From the NCBI GenBank assembly GCA_965204765.1, contig CBDBFG010000004.1, positions 186,001 through 250,000 of the forward strand: a stretch of 64,000 nucleotides of DNA. Reading direction: 5' to 3'. This document shows, piece by piece, positions 8,662-16,243 of this stretch. Origin of the DNA: CBDBFG01 sp965204765 (GTDB taxonomy: Bacteria > Pseudomonadota > Alphaproteobacteria > Caedimonadales > UBA9215). The notes beneath the pieces were generated by a model. The model did no database searches. It saw nothing but the letters and a program-made list of their open reading frames with translations, and was not told the DNA's origin. Within the stretch, counting starts at the first letter, position 1. Every line of letters begins with the position of its first letter. A program made the position numbers and the translations under genes.

Positions 8662-10011
8662 ATGAAAATAAAGTTTTATAATACAGCCAGCAGAAAAGAA
8701 GAGATTTTTACCCCGATCCTGTCGCACAAAGTATCGATGTACGTTTGCGGCCCAACGGTGTATGATAGGGCGCACCTAGGCAATGCCAGATCAGCTGTGG
8801 TATTTGATGTCTTGTACAGATTTTTATCCATCCATTATGATGTGACTTATGTTCGTAATATTACCGATATTGACGATAAAATTATCGATGCATCAATAAA
8901 AAGGGGGCAAAGCATAGCCGCAATAACCCGTGAAACAACGGAATATTATCATACAGATATGGCTAAGTTAGGGGTCAAGCGGCCTACCATAGAGCCCAAG
9001 GCGACAGATCATATCAGCGAAATGATAGATATGATAAAGCTTCTTATCTCACAACACAAAGCCTATGAAGAACAAGGACATGTATTATTTGATACAGTTA
9101 GTTACCCCGGGTACGGCGGGTTGTCGAACCGCAATATGGACGAAATGTTGGCTGGGGCAAGAGTCGAGGTCGCGCCGTATAAAAAAAATCTACAAGATTT
9201 TGTCTTGTGGAAGCCTTCTGATGAAAATGAACCAGGGTGGAAAAGCCCTTGGGGGGTCGGTAGGCCAGGATGGCATATAGAATGTTCAGCAATGACATTA
9301 AAACATTTAGGAAAGAATTTTGATATTCATGGCGGCGGCCAGGATTTAATTTTTCCTCACCATGAAAACGAAAGAGCGCAGAGCGAATGTGCGACCAAGG
9401 GAGGTTTTGCTAATTACTGGTTGCACAATGGTATGTTGAAGGTTAATGGTAAAAAAATGTCCAAATCGCTGGGCAATATTTTTACAATTAATGAATTATT
9501 AAGGCATTACACGGGTGAAGAAATAAGGCTGGCGATAATTTCAACTCATTATCGGCAACCATTGGACTGGAAGGATAACACCTTGCCAATGGCAAAAGCA
9601 GTAATGAGAAATTTTTACAGAGCTCTGGATGGTGATATTGCGGAAACTGATAAAATAGATCAAGAGGTACTAGAGGCAATAGGTGCAGATTTAAACATAC
9701 CTCGTGCCATTGCTAGGATGCATGAAATTGTAAGTGCAATCAAAAAATCTAAGGATAGCCAAGAAAGAAAAGGGCTAAGGGCTTTGTTGCAAAATAGTGG
9801 CAAGGTTTTGGGGTTGTTTGATGCGAAGAATAACAGGGCAGAGAGCAAGATAAGCACAGAGGAAGTTGAGAGATTAATAGCAAGCAGGATGGCGGCCAAA
9901 AAAGATAAAAATTACGTTCTGGCTGATCAGATTAGAGATGATTTAAAGGTCATGGGCATTGCCTTGGAAGATAATGGTGAGACAACTAATTGGTATATTT
10001 TGAATGAGTAA
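8662..10011 (+). CDS. cysS: Cysteine--tRNA ligase
   Basis: Class I synthetase that charges tRNA-Cys. Visible motifs are CGPTVYDRAHLGNAR (zinc Cys and HIGH equivalent), the further zinc-site region GWHIECSAM and HGGGQDLIFPHHENE, and KKMSKSLGN. A TTG start at 8638 would overlap gltX, but ATG at 8662 gives MKIKFYNTASRK, the standard CysS opening, so it is preferred (449 aa). The ribosome site is weak (AAGA or a very close CGGGA). The stop overlaps the trmJ start by 8 bases, so the pair is co-translated. Confidence 0.95.
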   Translation: MKIKFYNTASRKEEIFTPILSHKVSMYVCGPTVYDRAHLGNARSAVVFDVLYRFLSIHYDVTYVRNITDIDDKIIDASIKRGQSIAAITRETTEYYHTDMAKLGVKRPTIEPKATDHISEMIDMIKLLISQHKAYEEQGHVLFDTVSYPGYGGLSNRNMDEMLAGARVEVAPYKKNLQDFVLWKPSDENEPGWKSPWGVGRPGWHIECSAMTLKHLGKNFDIHGGGQDLIFPHHENERAQSECATKGGFANYWLHNGMLKVNGKKMSKSLGNIFTINELLRHYTGEEIRLAIISTHYRQPLDWKDNTLPMAKAVMRNFYRALDGDIAETDKIDQEVLEAIGADLNIPRAIARMHEIVSAIKKSKDSQERKGLRALLQNSGKVLGLFDAKNNRAESKISTEEVERLIASRMAAKKDKNYVLADQIRDDLKVMGIALEDNGETTNWYILNE

Positions 10012-10729
10012 TAAACCCGTAATTATATTATCTAGGCCCTCTTTAAGCCAGAATATAGGCGCTGCGGCTAGAGCGATGTTAAATTTTGGTTTAACCGAGA
10101 TGAGGGTGGTCGAGCCGCAAACAAAAGTAGTGTGTCCTTCGTCGTTAGCTTTGGCTGCTGGGGCTGATAAAGTTTTGAAACAAGCCAAGGTTTATCAAAA
10201 TATTGCTGATGGTATAGCGGATTTACACAGGGTTTATGCGGCTACTGCTAGGCCACGGGACATGATAAAAGAGTTTGCTTTCCCGAAGGATGCAGCTGTG
10301 GAAATTAATCAACAGATAGAGCAAGACAATAAAGTTGGTATTTTATTTGGAGCGGAAAAAAGCGGGTTAAGCAATGAAGAGGTTGCGCGTTGTGATAAAA
10401 TTATAACCGTTCCTTTGAACATAGAGTTTAGTTCTATTAATTTAGCACAATCGGTAATTATAGTGGCATATGAACTTTTCCAACAGCAAAGTACAAATAT
10501 TACCTTAAACCCTCTGTGGGATAAAGATGAAGATTTTGTTGCCTCAAAAAAAGAAATATGCGGTTTACTGGACCAGTTAGAACAAGAGTTGGATAGCAAA
10601 AAATATTTTAGAGCAGAGCATAAAAAAACAATAATGATGCGCAATTTGGTTAATTTTTTTTCAAAATCGAATGCTACTAGTCAAGAAATTCAAACCTTAA
10701 GAGGTGTCGTGTCTTATCTTAGCAAATAG
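10004..10729 (+). CDS. trmJ: tRNA (cytidine/uridine-2'-O-)-methyltransferase TrmJ
   Basis: SPOUT (SpoU) methyltransferase that 2'-O-methylates position 32 of certain tRNAs with SAM. The start VIILSRPSLSQNIGAAARAM contains the motif-1 Asn/Arg region. LFGAEKSGLSNEE and LNIEFSSINLAQSV are motifs 2 and 3 of the trefoil knot. The length of 241 aa is normal. Other SpoU subfamilies (TrmL, TrmH) are less likely, given the long C-terminal tail after the knot. It is the last gene of the gltX-cysS-trmJ run. Confidence 0.9.
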   Translation: MSNKPVIILSRPSLSQNIGAAARAMLNFGLTEMRVVEPQTKVVCPSSLALAAGADKVLKQAKVYQNIADGIADLHRVYAATARPRDMIKEFAFPKDAAVEINQQIEQDNKVGILFGAEKSGLSNEEVARCDKIITVPLNIEFSSINLAQSVIIVAYELFQQQSTNITLNPLWDKDEDFVASKKEICGLLDQLEQELDSKKYFRAEHKKTIMMRNLVNFFSKSNATSQEIQTLRGVVSYLSK

Positions 10730-10812
10730 AGATAATGTTTCATTATCAGACACACATTTTGGCGCTGTGTAAAACTAAGAGTAATTTATAAAGCAAAGTA
10801 TGCAGTTTTAGT

Positions 10813-10840
10813 TTGACAATAATGAGTAATACGTTATATT
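10813..10840 (+). promoter_or_regulatory. Sigma-70 promoter of rpsD
   Basis: A perfect -35 box TTGACA (10813-10818) and a -10 box TATATT (10835-10840) are separated by 16 bases. They lie about 40 bases upstream of the rpsD ATG and after the trmJ stop, so rpsD has its own promoter. Confidence 0.8.
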
Positions 10841-10879
10841 TCCTATGAATTGGTACATACAAAATTTAGAGTGGTTTTA

Positions 10880-11494
10880 ATGAGCAGAAGAGTTAATTCA
10901 AAGCATAAAATATCAAGACGTTTGGGGGTTAACCTGTGGGGACAGGCTAAAAGTCCTACAAATGTGCGTAGTTACGGTCCTGGTATGCATGGCCAAAAGC
11001 GCAAGAAGGTCTCTGATTATGGTTTGCAATTGCGCGCCAAGCAAACACTCAAAGGTTACTATGGTGAGATAACAGAAAAGCAGTTTAGTAAACTTTATGA
11101 GGAAGCAGTACGTTTAAAAGGTGATACGGCGGAAAACCTTATTGGCCTTTTGGAAAAAAGGTTGGATGCGGTGGTTTACCGTATGAAAGTTGCGCCAACA
11201 ATTTTTGCTGCTCGTCAGTTGGTTAATCATGGACATATCAAAGTAAATGATAAAAAGGTTAATATTTCTTCTTATAGTGTCAAAGAGGGCGATGTTATTG
11301 CGGTAAAAGATCAATCTAGAAACATTCCTGTTGTGTTAGAATCTGTTGGTTCTTCTGAACGAGATGTGCCAGATTACATTGCTATTGAAGATAAAGGCAT
11401 GAAATGTTCTTTTACTCGTTGTCCTAAGTTATCTGATGTTCCTTATCCTGTAACCATGGAACCTAATTTAGTGGTTGAGTATTACTCAAGGTAA
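10880..11494 (+). CDS. rpsD: 30S ribosomal protein S4
   Basis: Primary 16S rRNA-binding protein that nucleates 30S assembly. The 204-aa product from ATG 10880 starts MSRRVNSKHKISRRLGVNLW. The S4 RNA-binding domain lies at about 93-155 (LEKRLDAVVYRM, RQLVNHGHIKVN). A TTG at 10850 would add ten residues, but it sits almost on the promoter start point and is rejected. The gene is monocistronic with a strong promoter, unlike the alpha operon of E. coli. Confidence 0.97.
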   Translation: MSRRVNSKHKISRRLGVNLWGQAKSPTNVRSYGPGMHGQKRKKVSDYGLQLRAKQTLKGYYGEITEKQFSKLYEEAVRLKGDTAENLIGLLEKRLDAVVYRMKVAPTIFAARQLVNHGHIKVNDKKVNISSYSVKEGDVIAVKDQSRNIPVVLESVGSSERDVPDYIAIEDKGMKCSFTRCPKLSDVPYPVTMEPNLVVEYYSR

Positions 11495-12104
11495 TTATAA
11501 TTATCGCTGTTTTTGGGTATGTTTTTGCTATCTTAGCGGAGTTATAGCGGGTCAGTTTTGTTAAATTTTCTTGTCTGCTCTGAATAGTTATACAGATATG
11601 ACCATTGTGCGATCATTTCATTGTGATATATAGAATCTCAAGTATTAGTCCCAATTTGCAATCTGTTGTGCTTTTTTTCATCTATATATTCAGGATACAA
11701 GTAAGTATTCATTATTATCATGAGAATATCGCATAATTTTTACCACAAGACACAGTCATAAGGGTTTAGAGTCAGTGATTATTGTTTCGATTAGAAAATT
11801 AGTTATGGCATCTTCTCCATCTATCTATAGCGCCTAAGGAATGATTAGTATATTGACAGCAATTCATAGTACCGAAAGATGGTTTAGAGTCTTTGCAAGC
11901 TTAGCTACAAAAAAGACCGCCGTAAAGGGCGGTCTTTAAGTATATGTTTTAAGTTTGCTTGCTATACGCGCAATGACAAACTTAAATCATTTTGGTGTTT
12001 ATAGCAATTTAACTTTGTTTTCTACTTCATTTAATTGTCACTTATGTATTATATATACATTTCATTCCTCAAAATTCGTATTAATTCAAAGTAAAACCAC
12101 TATA
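11495..12104. other. 610-bp intergenic gap
   Basis: No supportable ORF lies between rpsD and the repeat protein. The one clear element is the hairpin terminator at 11909-11937. No tRNA, tmRNA, SRP RNA or 6S RNA was recognised in the rest. The plus strand has slightly more G than C (hand count about 69 to 56 over 11491-11880). Confidence 0.5.
11909..11937 (-). terminator. Rho-independent terminator
   Basis: A perfect 10-bp stem AAAGACCGCC / GGCGGTCTTT with loop GTAAAG (11912-11937). On the minus strand it is followed by a run of six T, so it best terminates the repeat-protein gene whose stop is at 12105. It may also weakly stop plus-strand reads from rpsD. Confidence 0.85.
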
Positions 12105-13955
12105 TTAACCTTCGTCATGCATACCATCTACAGCTCCATCATCGTCGCCGTCAACGTTGTCTACATGCATCATTCCAGATCCCTTTTGAACTGATAGAGG
12201 GCTACCGTCTAGAACCATAGATCCTCCTCTTGACAGTGGTGTTACTTCCGCAGAAGATCCTCTTCTAGAACCAGGGTGAGCTGCTACTGCGGCTAAATCT
12301 ACCATGGTCGAGTCACGCCTAAGTCCTTTACCTTTTTGCACCTTGATGAACGATGTAGCTTTTTTAGCTGTGTGCAATAGATCTTGCTGACTTTTCAACT
12401 CTACATGTAACTGAGTTTGCTTATCAGTTATGCGTGTTCTTAAAGTTGCAAGCTCTTCTTCTTTGTTGCCACCACCTATATCGGAAGTATCAATGCCAAA
12501 CAGAGTTAGCTTTTTCAGCTCTCCTTTTGTTTTTTTCCTGGTTTGGGTATCCATTACACCCAAGATCCTATCAGCTTCTTCCATTTGTTGTGCTAAAGAG
12601 TTTACCTTTGCTTCTAGCGTTGCAACATGACGAAGAGCATTATCCTTATTCTCGTTCAATGTTTGCATGAACAAAGATAGGGCGTTTGAACGATGTGCAT
12701 CAAACTCTTGCGCTTTATTTGTTGCAAGACGTAGAGTGCGTACTTTATTTGCTAACTCAGTTGCTAAGGCCAAAGAGGTTGTGCTCTCTAAATAGTCCAA
12801 ATGAGCTGTCCTACAATCAGCAACACTTCCCATTAGTTCAGATTCCATCTCTAAACCAGGGAAGATTACTGAAAACACACCTGGCATAGATGATACTTCT
12901 TCTGCTTTAGTGCGCGGAGCAAAAAATGCAACCGTCATATCAGTATCTAAAACTAGTTGGTTCATTTCTTCACTTTGTGCTGTTCCTTGCACAGGGAAAC
13001 CTTGGCTGTGGAAACAGAATCCTAATGTTTGTTGTAGCACACCTCTGAAATGCGCTTGTTCATCAGTTTCTGCAGTTTGCACAAACTGTTGCATGTAGTT
13101 ACCTAGCACATCAACCGTAAGGTGATAACTGTCGTCTAATTCATATTCAAGGTTTGTTGACTTTTCAGTAAGTCTAACTACTTCAGCTTGTGCGTTTTCT
13201 TCAGCTTCCTGAGCTGCTTCTAACTCTGTGACAGCTTTTGTTTGAGCAGTTTTTGAGCTTCTAGTCAGTCTAGTTACTTTAGCTTTTTCAGCATCTAGAG
13301 CTTTTTGTGCGGCTTCTAACTCTGCGACAGCTTTTGTTTGTGCAGTTTTTGAACTTCTAGTAAGCCTAGCCACTTTAGCTTTTTCAGCATCCAGAGCTTT
13401 TTGTGCTGCTTCTAACTCTGCAGTTGCTTGTGTTTGAGAAGTTTTTGAACTTCTAGTAAGCCTGGCTACTTTAGCTTTTTCAGCATCTAGAGCTTTTTGT
13501 GCTGCTTCTAACTCTGCAGTTGTTTGTGTTTGAGACGTTTGTAGTTCTGTAGTAAGTCTAGTTAGTTCAGCACGGGCTTTCTCTTCGGCTTGTCTAGCTG
13601 CTTCTAGGTCCCTGTCTCCTTGTGTTTGAGCTGCCTTTAACTCTCTGGTAAGTCTAGCTACTTTAGCTTTTTCAGCATCTAGAGCTTTCTGAGCTTTGGT
13701 AAGGTTGGCTGCAGAAGTTCTTTTCTCAACAATAAGTTCTTTTTCAAGAGACCTAACCTTAGTTTTAACAACTCTCAATTCGTCTTGAGGTGTTGCTGGA
13801 GTCGAAGGTGCAGATACTCTTGATTTTGGTGTTGTTCTAGTAGACTCTGGTGATGGTGTGCCCGAAAAATCACGACCGCAGTGTCCGATAGAAATAACTG
13901 AAGAGGCAAAAAATGCACTAATGGCTAATATACTTGTAAATTTATAGTGTTTCAT
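12105..13955 (-). CDS. Secreted coiled-coil protein with 32-residue tandem repeats
   Basis: No family recognised. The 616-aa product opens with a signal peptide (about 1-26, AISAFFASSVISIGHC). A Ser/Thr/Pro-rich linker (about 30-58) and a charged helix precede six tandem 32-residue repeats at 81-272. Their core is ELEAAQKALDAEKAKVARLT, rich in Ala, Glu and Lys as in long coiled coils. A non-repeat domain follows (about 280-440, two cysteines), then another coiled coil (about 430-530) and an acidic tail (DGDDDGAVDG). AAAGGAG lies 6 bases before the ATG. It is divergent from the beta-barrel gene. A surface or periplasmic structural protein or a host-directed factor is possible, but no function can be assigned. 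Confidence 0.8.
   Translation of the reverse strand: MKHYKFTSILAISAFFASSVISIGHCGRDFSGTPSPESTRTTPKSRVSAPSTPATPQDELRVVKTKVRSLEKELIVEKRTSAANLTKAQKALDAEKAKVARLTRELKAAQTQGDRDLEAARQAEEKARAELTRLTTELQTSQTQTTAELEAAQKALDAEKAKVARLTRSSKTSQTQATAELEAAQKALDAEKAKVARLTRSSKTAQTKAVAELEAAQKALDAEKAKVTRLTRSSKTAQTKAVTELEAAQEAEENAQAEVVRLTEKSTNLEYELDDSYHLTVDVLGNYMQQFVQTAETDEQAHFRGVLQQTLGFCFHSQGFPVQGTAQSEEMNQLVLDTDMTVAFFAPRTKAEEVSSMPGVFSVIFPGLEMESELMGSVADCRTAHLDYLESTTSLALATELANKVRTLRLATNKAQEFDAHRSNALSLFMQTLNENKDNALRHVATLEAKVNSLAQQMEEADRILGVMDTQTRKKTKGELKKLTLFGIDTSDIGGGNKEEELATLRTRITDKQTQLHVELKSQQDLLHTAKKATSFIKVQKGKGLRRDSTMVDLAAVAAHPGSRRGSSAEVTPLSRGGSMVLDGSPLSVQKGSGMMHVDNVDGDDDGAVDGMHDEG
13140..13715 (-). repeat. Six 96-bp coding tandem repeats
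   Basis: Six consecutive 96-bp units encode the 32-residue repeats. Units 3-5 are nearly identical at both protein and DNA level, whereas units 1, 2 and 6 have diverged. This pattern is typical of recent expansion by slippage or unequal recombination, so copy number may vary between strains. Confidence 0.9.
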
Positions 13956-14035
13956 ACAATACTCCTTTTAACGCTTGTATTATTTTTTTAGCAATATATA
14001 ATTTCTTTTGTCCGATGCTAATGTTTGCATGTTAA

Positions 14036-14054
14036 ATTGTTATTGGTTAACAAT
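14036..14054. promoter_or_regulatory. Inverted repeat between two divergent surface-protein genes
   Basis: ATTGTTA TTGGT TAACAAT is a perfect 7-bp inverted repeat with a 5-base centre, 40 bases upstream of the beta-barrel ATG and 80 upstream of the coiled-coil ATG. It could be an operator shared by both genes. In AT-rich DNA, chance is not excluded. Confidence 0.4.
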
Positions 14055-14094
14055 GATTTAATAAAATAATAAAATTTAAAGTATAGGGAGTATC

Positions 14095-14838
14095 ATGAGA
14101 GTAAAAAGTGTAGTTTTGAGTAGTTTATTGTCCTCAAGTTTGTTGGTTTCAGCTAATGCAAGTGGTTTTAAAACTGGTTATTATTTAGGAGCGATGGGTT
14201 CTTACAGTTATGCCAAGAATTCTACTTATGGTGATTTAAGAATAGATTATAACAATACAGTTATTAATCCAAAAGCAACTAAAACAAATCAAAAAAAGAC
14301 TATTTTAGGTGTTGGTGTAGTTGGCGGTTATAGAAAGGTTATGGATAACGGGTTTGTTGTCGGATTTCATAATAATGTCTCTACCGAAAGAGGATCTTTC
14401 CGCGGTGTTGTAAAATATGGTGATGTTACTGTTGGCACAGCTTTGGAGAGAAATTTATCTTATGAGATGAGAATTGCCAGAGTATTGCAAGTTTCACCTT
14501 CATTGGTATTAGGAAAAGTAATCAATAATAATTTCATGTTATTTTCCCGTGTTGGTTTAAGTGTAGTAAGGTTTGCTACGCAACATAGTGAGAAATCTCA
14601 GGCTATGACAACTAAGGAGCCAAAGAGGCATGTAACTAATGTTGGCTACCAAGGAGAACTAGGAGTAGAGTTTGCGATAAACCCAAGATTGTCGCTTATG
14701 GGGTCTGTCTCTTATGAGTGGCATAATACTGTTAAGGTAGATTCTGGAAAACTTTACAACAACTTGGGTGGAAAAAGTCATATAGAATTTAAACCACGCT
14801 ATGTAAACACTGTTCTAGGTGTTGTTTACAAGTTTTAG
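14095..14838 (+). CDS. Small outer-membrane beta-barrel protein
   Basis: The 247-aa product has a signal peptide (about 1-22, ending VSANAS) followed by alternating amphipathic strands such as GYYLGAMGSYSYAK and FVVGFHNNVSTE. It ends in the barrel-terminal aromatic VVYKF, the BAM recognition signature. It resembles the 8- to 10-strand OMP_b-brl/surface-antigen porin-like proteins of alphaproteobacteria. There is no OmpA peptidoglycan-binding domain. The ribosome site is GGGAG 5 bases before the ATG. The gene is divergent from the coiled-coil gene and followed by a strong terminator. The exact role (adhesin, structural barrel, small porin) is unknown. Confidence 0.8.
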   Translation: MRVKSVVLSSLLSSSLLVSANASGFKTGYYLGAMGSYSYAKNSTYGDLRIDYNNTVINPKATKTNQKKTILGVGVVGGYRKVMDNGFVVGFHNNVSTERGSFRGVVKYGDVTVGTALERNLSYEMRIARVLQVSPSLVLGKVINNNFMLFSRVGLSVVRFATQHSEKSQAMTTKEPKRHVTNVGYQGELGVEFAINPRLSLMGSVSYEWHNTVKVDSGKLYNNLGGKSHIEFKPRYVNTVLGVVYKF

Positions 14839-14887
14839 TTAAGTGATCTGTTAATTTACTTGCACAGATCTTTTAATGTGCTTATGG

Positions 14888-14922
14888 CCCAAGGATGCGG
14901 TTTTTGCTCCTTGGGTTTTTTT
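14888..14922 (+). terminator. Rho-independent terminator after the barrel gene
   Basis: Stem CCCAAGGA / TCCTTGGG (14888-14895 with 14908-14915), 12-base loop, then seven T. It lies 50 bases after the stop codon. Confidence 0.9.
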
Positions 14923-15085
14923 ATTGTAGACACAAAAAGGGTGTAAGCTCATTATTGAATTTTTCCCTAAGTTTTTCTAGGATTAGGAAAGACTAAGACA
15001 GGTTTAGCTTATAGTCATGCGAAGCATGGAAAGTATTATAGTCGCACACCTGTGGAAATTTACATCTGTAGATTTTGTAGTAATT

Positions 15086-16117
15086 TTATAATAAGCTGCA
15101 TCTAAAATTGTGAATGGTACACCATTCTTGCGCTATTTTGTTATCTTCTTCCTCGGGGAAAGGTATGATCCCTCTAGCATTACTAGTGTTCATTAGTATT
15201 TCTATTGATTTATTATGTGCGAAAAATACAGGGTCAAGAAACTGCATTTCTGTTGGCTCATCGAGTATAAAATTTAAGGGCTTTTTGTTGCCCAAAATTT
15301 CTTTTTCTGTAAATTTGTTACCCCATTCATCAAAGGTACCCATATTAACTTTATGTATATGAGAAAATATTTTGTTATCGAAATTTGCTGAGATAAGCTC
15401 TTTTTTCCCAGTTGCGGTAATAATACAATGAGCATGAGATATTGTTGTGTTGAGACAATTTGTGTGCGCAATATGTACAGCTTGAAAGCCAGCATTGTTT
15501 GCTGTTTGTATTTTGTCTGCACATGATTCTATAATAATGATATTATTAGGAGAGTATTTTTTTAATTCTAGAACACATCCTTTTCCCACCTTGCCAAAGC
15601 CGAAGCACACAAAATTTTTATTAGTTATGGGAATTTTTAACTGCTTTAATCCTCTGGTTAAGCCGTTTCCCGTGCCATAAAGGTTTTCTATGATTTTTAT
15701 TTTTGATTTATCGATATCAATGATAGGGCTGGGAGTTTTATGGTTGTAAATTATTTCTGATTGCGTCAGTTCAACGAACCCTAGCCGTATTTTGTTATGA
15801 TTAATAAAACCACTGCCGCAATCTAAGATTACATCATATTCATTGTTATATGCTTGTTCAGGCGGGATATATAACCCTTTGTTTTTAAGATAATCTAGAG
15901 CATCTTGTTCCACATTAAGATATTTAGTTGCGGTTACATTTACGAAGGCTCCTGATACTAACAGTGGTTGAAGTTTGCAAATAGATGCTTTTGTGATATG
16001 TAAATTGCTTAATATTTTTAAACCTTTGTAAGGCTTTCTTTTGTTGTAATCATAAAATTGTGAACGCAGGAAATATGTGTTTTTTGGTTTATATTCTTGC
16101 CATATATTGTCGTACAT
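15086..16117 (-). CDS. Shortened S-adenosylhomocysteine hydrolase-like NAD-binding protein
   Basis: The 343-aa product follows AHCY (about 430-470 aa) over most of its length. PYKGLKILSNLHITKAS (29-45) corresponds to the substrate-domain helix with its catalytic His (H40). YDVILDCGSG (94-103), VELTQ and ENLYG (144-148) match in order. The Rossmann motif is CFGFGKVGKGC (171-181), close to the AHCY signature. VNMGTFDEWG (257-266) stands where AHCY has a GHFD motif, so the His is Thr here, and the usual Asp before NLYG is Glu. The canonical Lys-Pro-Asp-His-Tyr C-terminal tail is absent. It binds NAD in all likelihood; a true SAH hydrolase reaction is doubtful. It is divergent from the LuxR-type regulator. 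Confidence 0.75.
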   Translation of the reverse strand: MYDNIWQEYKPKNTYFLRSQFYDYNKRKPYKGLKILSNLHITKASICKLQPLLVSGAFVNVTATKYLNVEQDALDYLKNKGLYIPPEQAYNNEYDVILDCGSGFINHNKIRLGFVELTQSEIIYNHKTPSPIIDIDKSKIKIIENLYGTGNGLTRGLKQLKIPITNKNFVCFGFGKVGKGCVLELKKYSPNNIIIIESCADKIQTANNAGFQAVHIAHTNCLNTTISHAHCIITATGKKELISANFDNKIFSHIHKVNMGTFDEWGNKFTEKEILGNKKPLNFILDEPTEMQFLDPVFFAHNKSIEILMNTSNARGIIPFPEEEDNKIAQEWCTIHNFRCSLL

Positions 16118-16133
16118 TATGTAATATATTCTT

Positions 16134-16151
16134 AAAATATTGATATATTTT
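16134..16151. promoter_or_regulatory. 18-bp palindrome in the AHCY-like/LuxR intergenic region
   Basis: AAAATAT TGAT ATATTTT, with perfect 7-bp arms, 17 bases upstream of the AHCY-like start. Its size resembles LuxR-type operators (about 20-bp inverted repeats), but its composition is pure AT apart from one G, so chance is a real possibility. Confidence 0.3.
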
Positions 16152-16187
16152 TAATTATTATAAAAAATACTAATTTTTAATATATGG

Positions 16188-16223
16188 GGTATTTGCTATG
16201 GTATTAAATACGGTATAAAGAAT
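16188..16223 (+). repeat. Three 12-bp-spaced direct repeats upstream of the LuxR-type gene
   Basis: GGTATT begins at 16188 and 16200 and GGTATA at 16212, exactly 12 bases apart. The middle unit also contains the palindrome GTATTAAATAC (16201-16211). The array ends 20 bases before the regulator ATG. Equally phased repeats suggest cooperative regulator binding, perhaps autoregulation. Confidence 0.5.
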
Positions 16224-16243
16224 ATATTATATAGATGGATTAG

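Noticed and set aside
10731..10747. Hairpin GATAATG/CATTATC after trmJ as a terminator
   Set aside because: AT-rich stem and no T-run downstream.
10850..10879. TTG start of rpsD at 10850
   Set aside because: It lies within about ten bases of the inferred transcription start, and ATG 10880 gives the usual S4 length.
13140..13715. CRISPR-like or minisatellite array
   Set aside because: The units are back to back, in frame and code for a heptad-like coiled coil; there are no unique spacers.
15016..15028. CATGC-GAA-GCATG hairpin
   Set aside because: Short stem without a T-run; no clear role between two converging genes.
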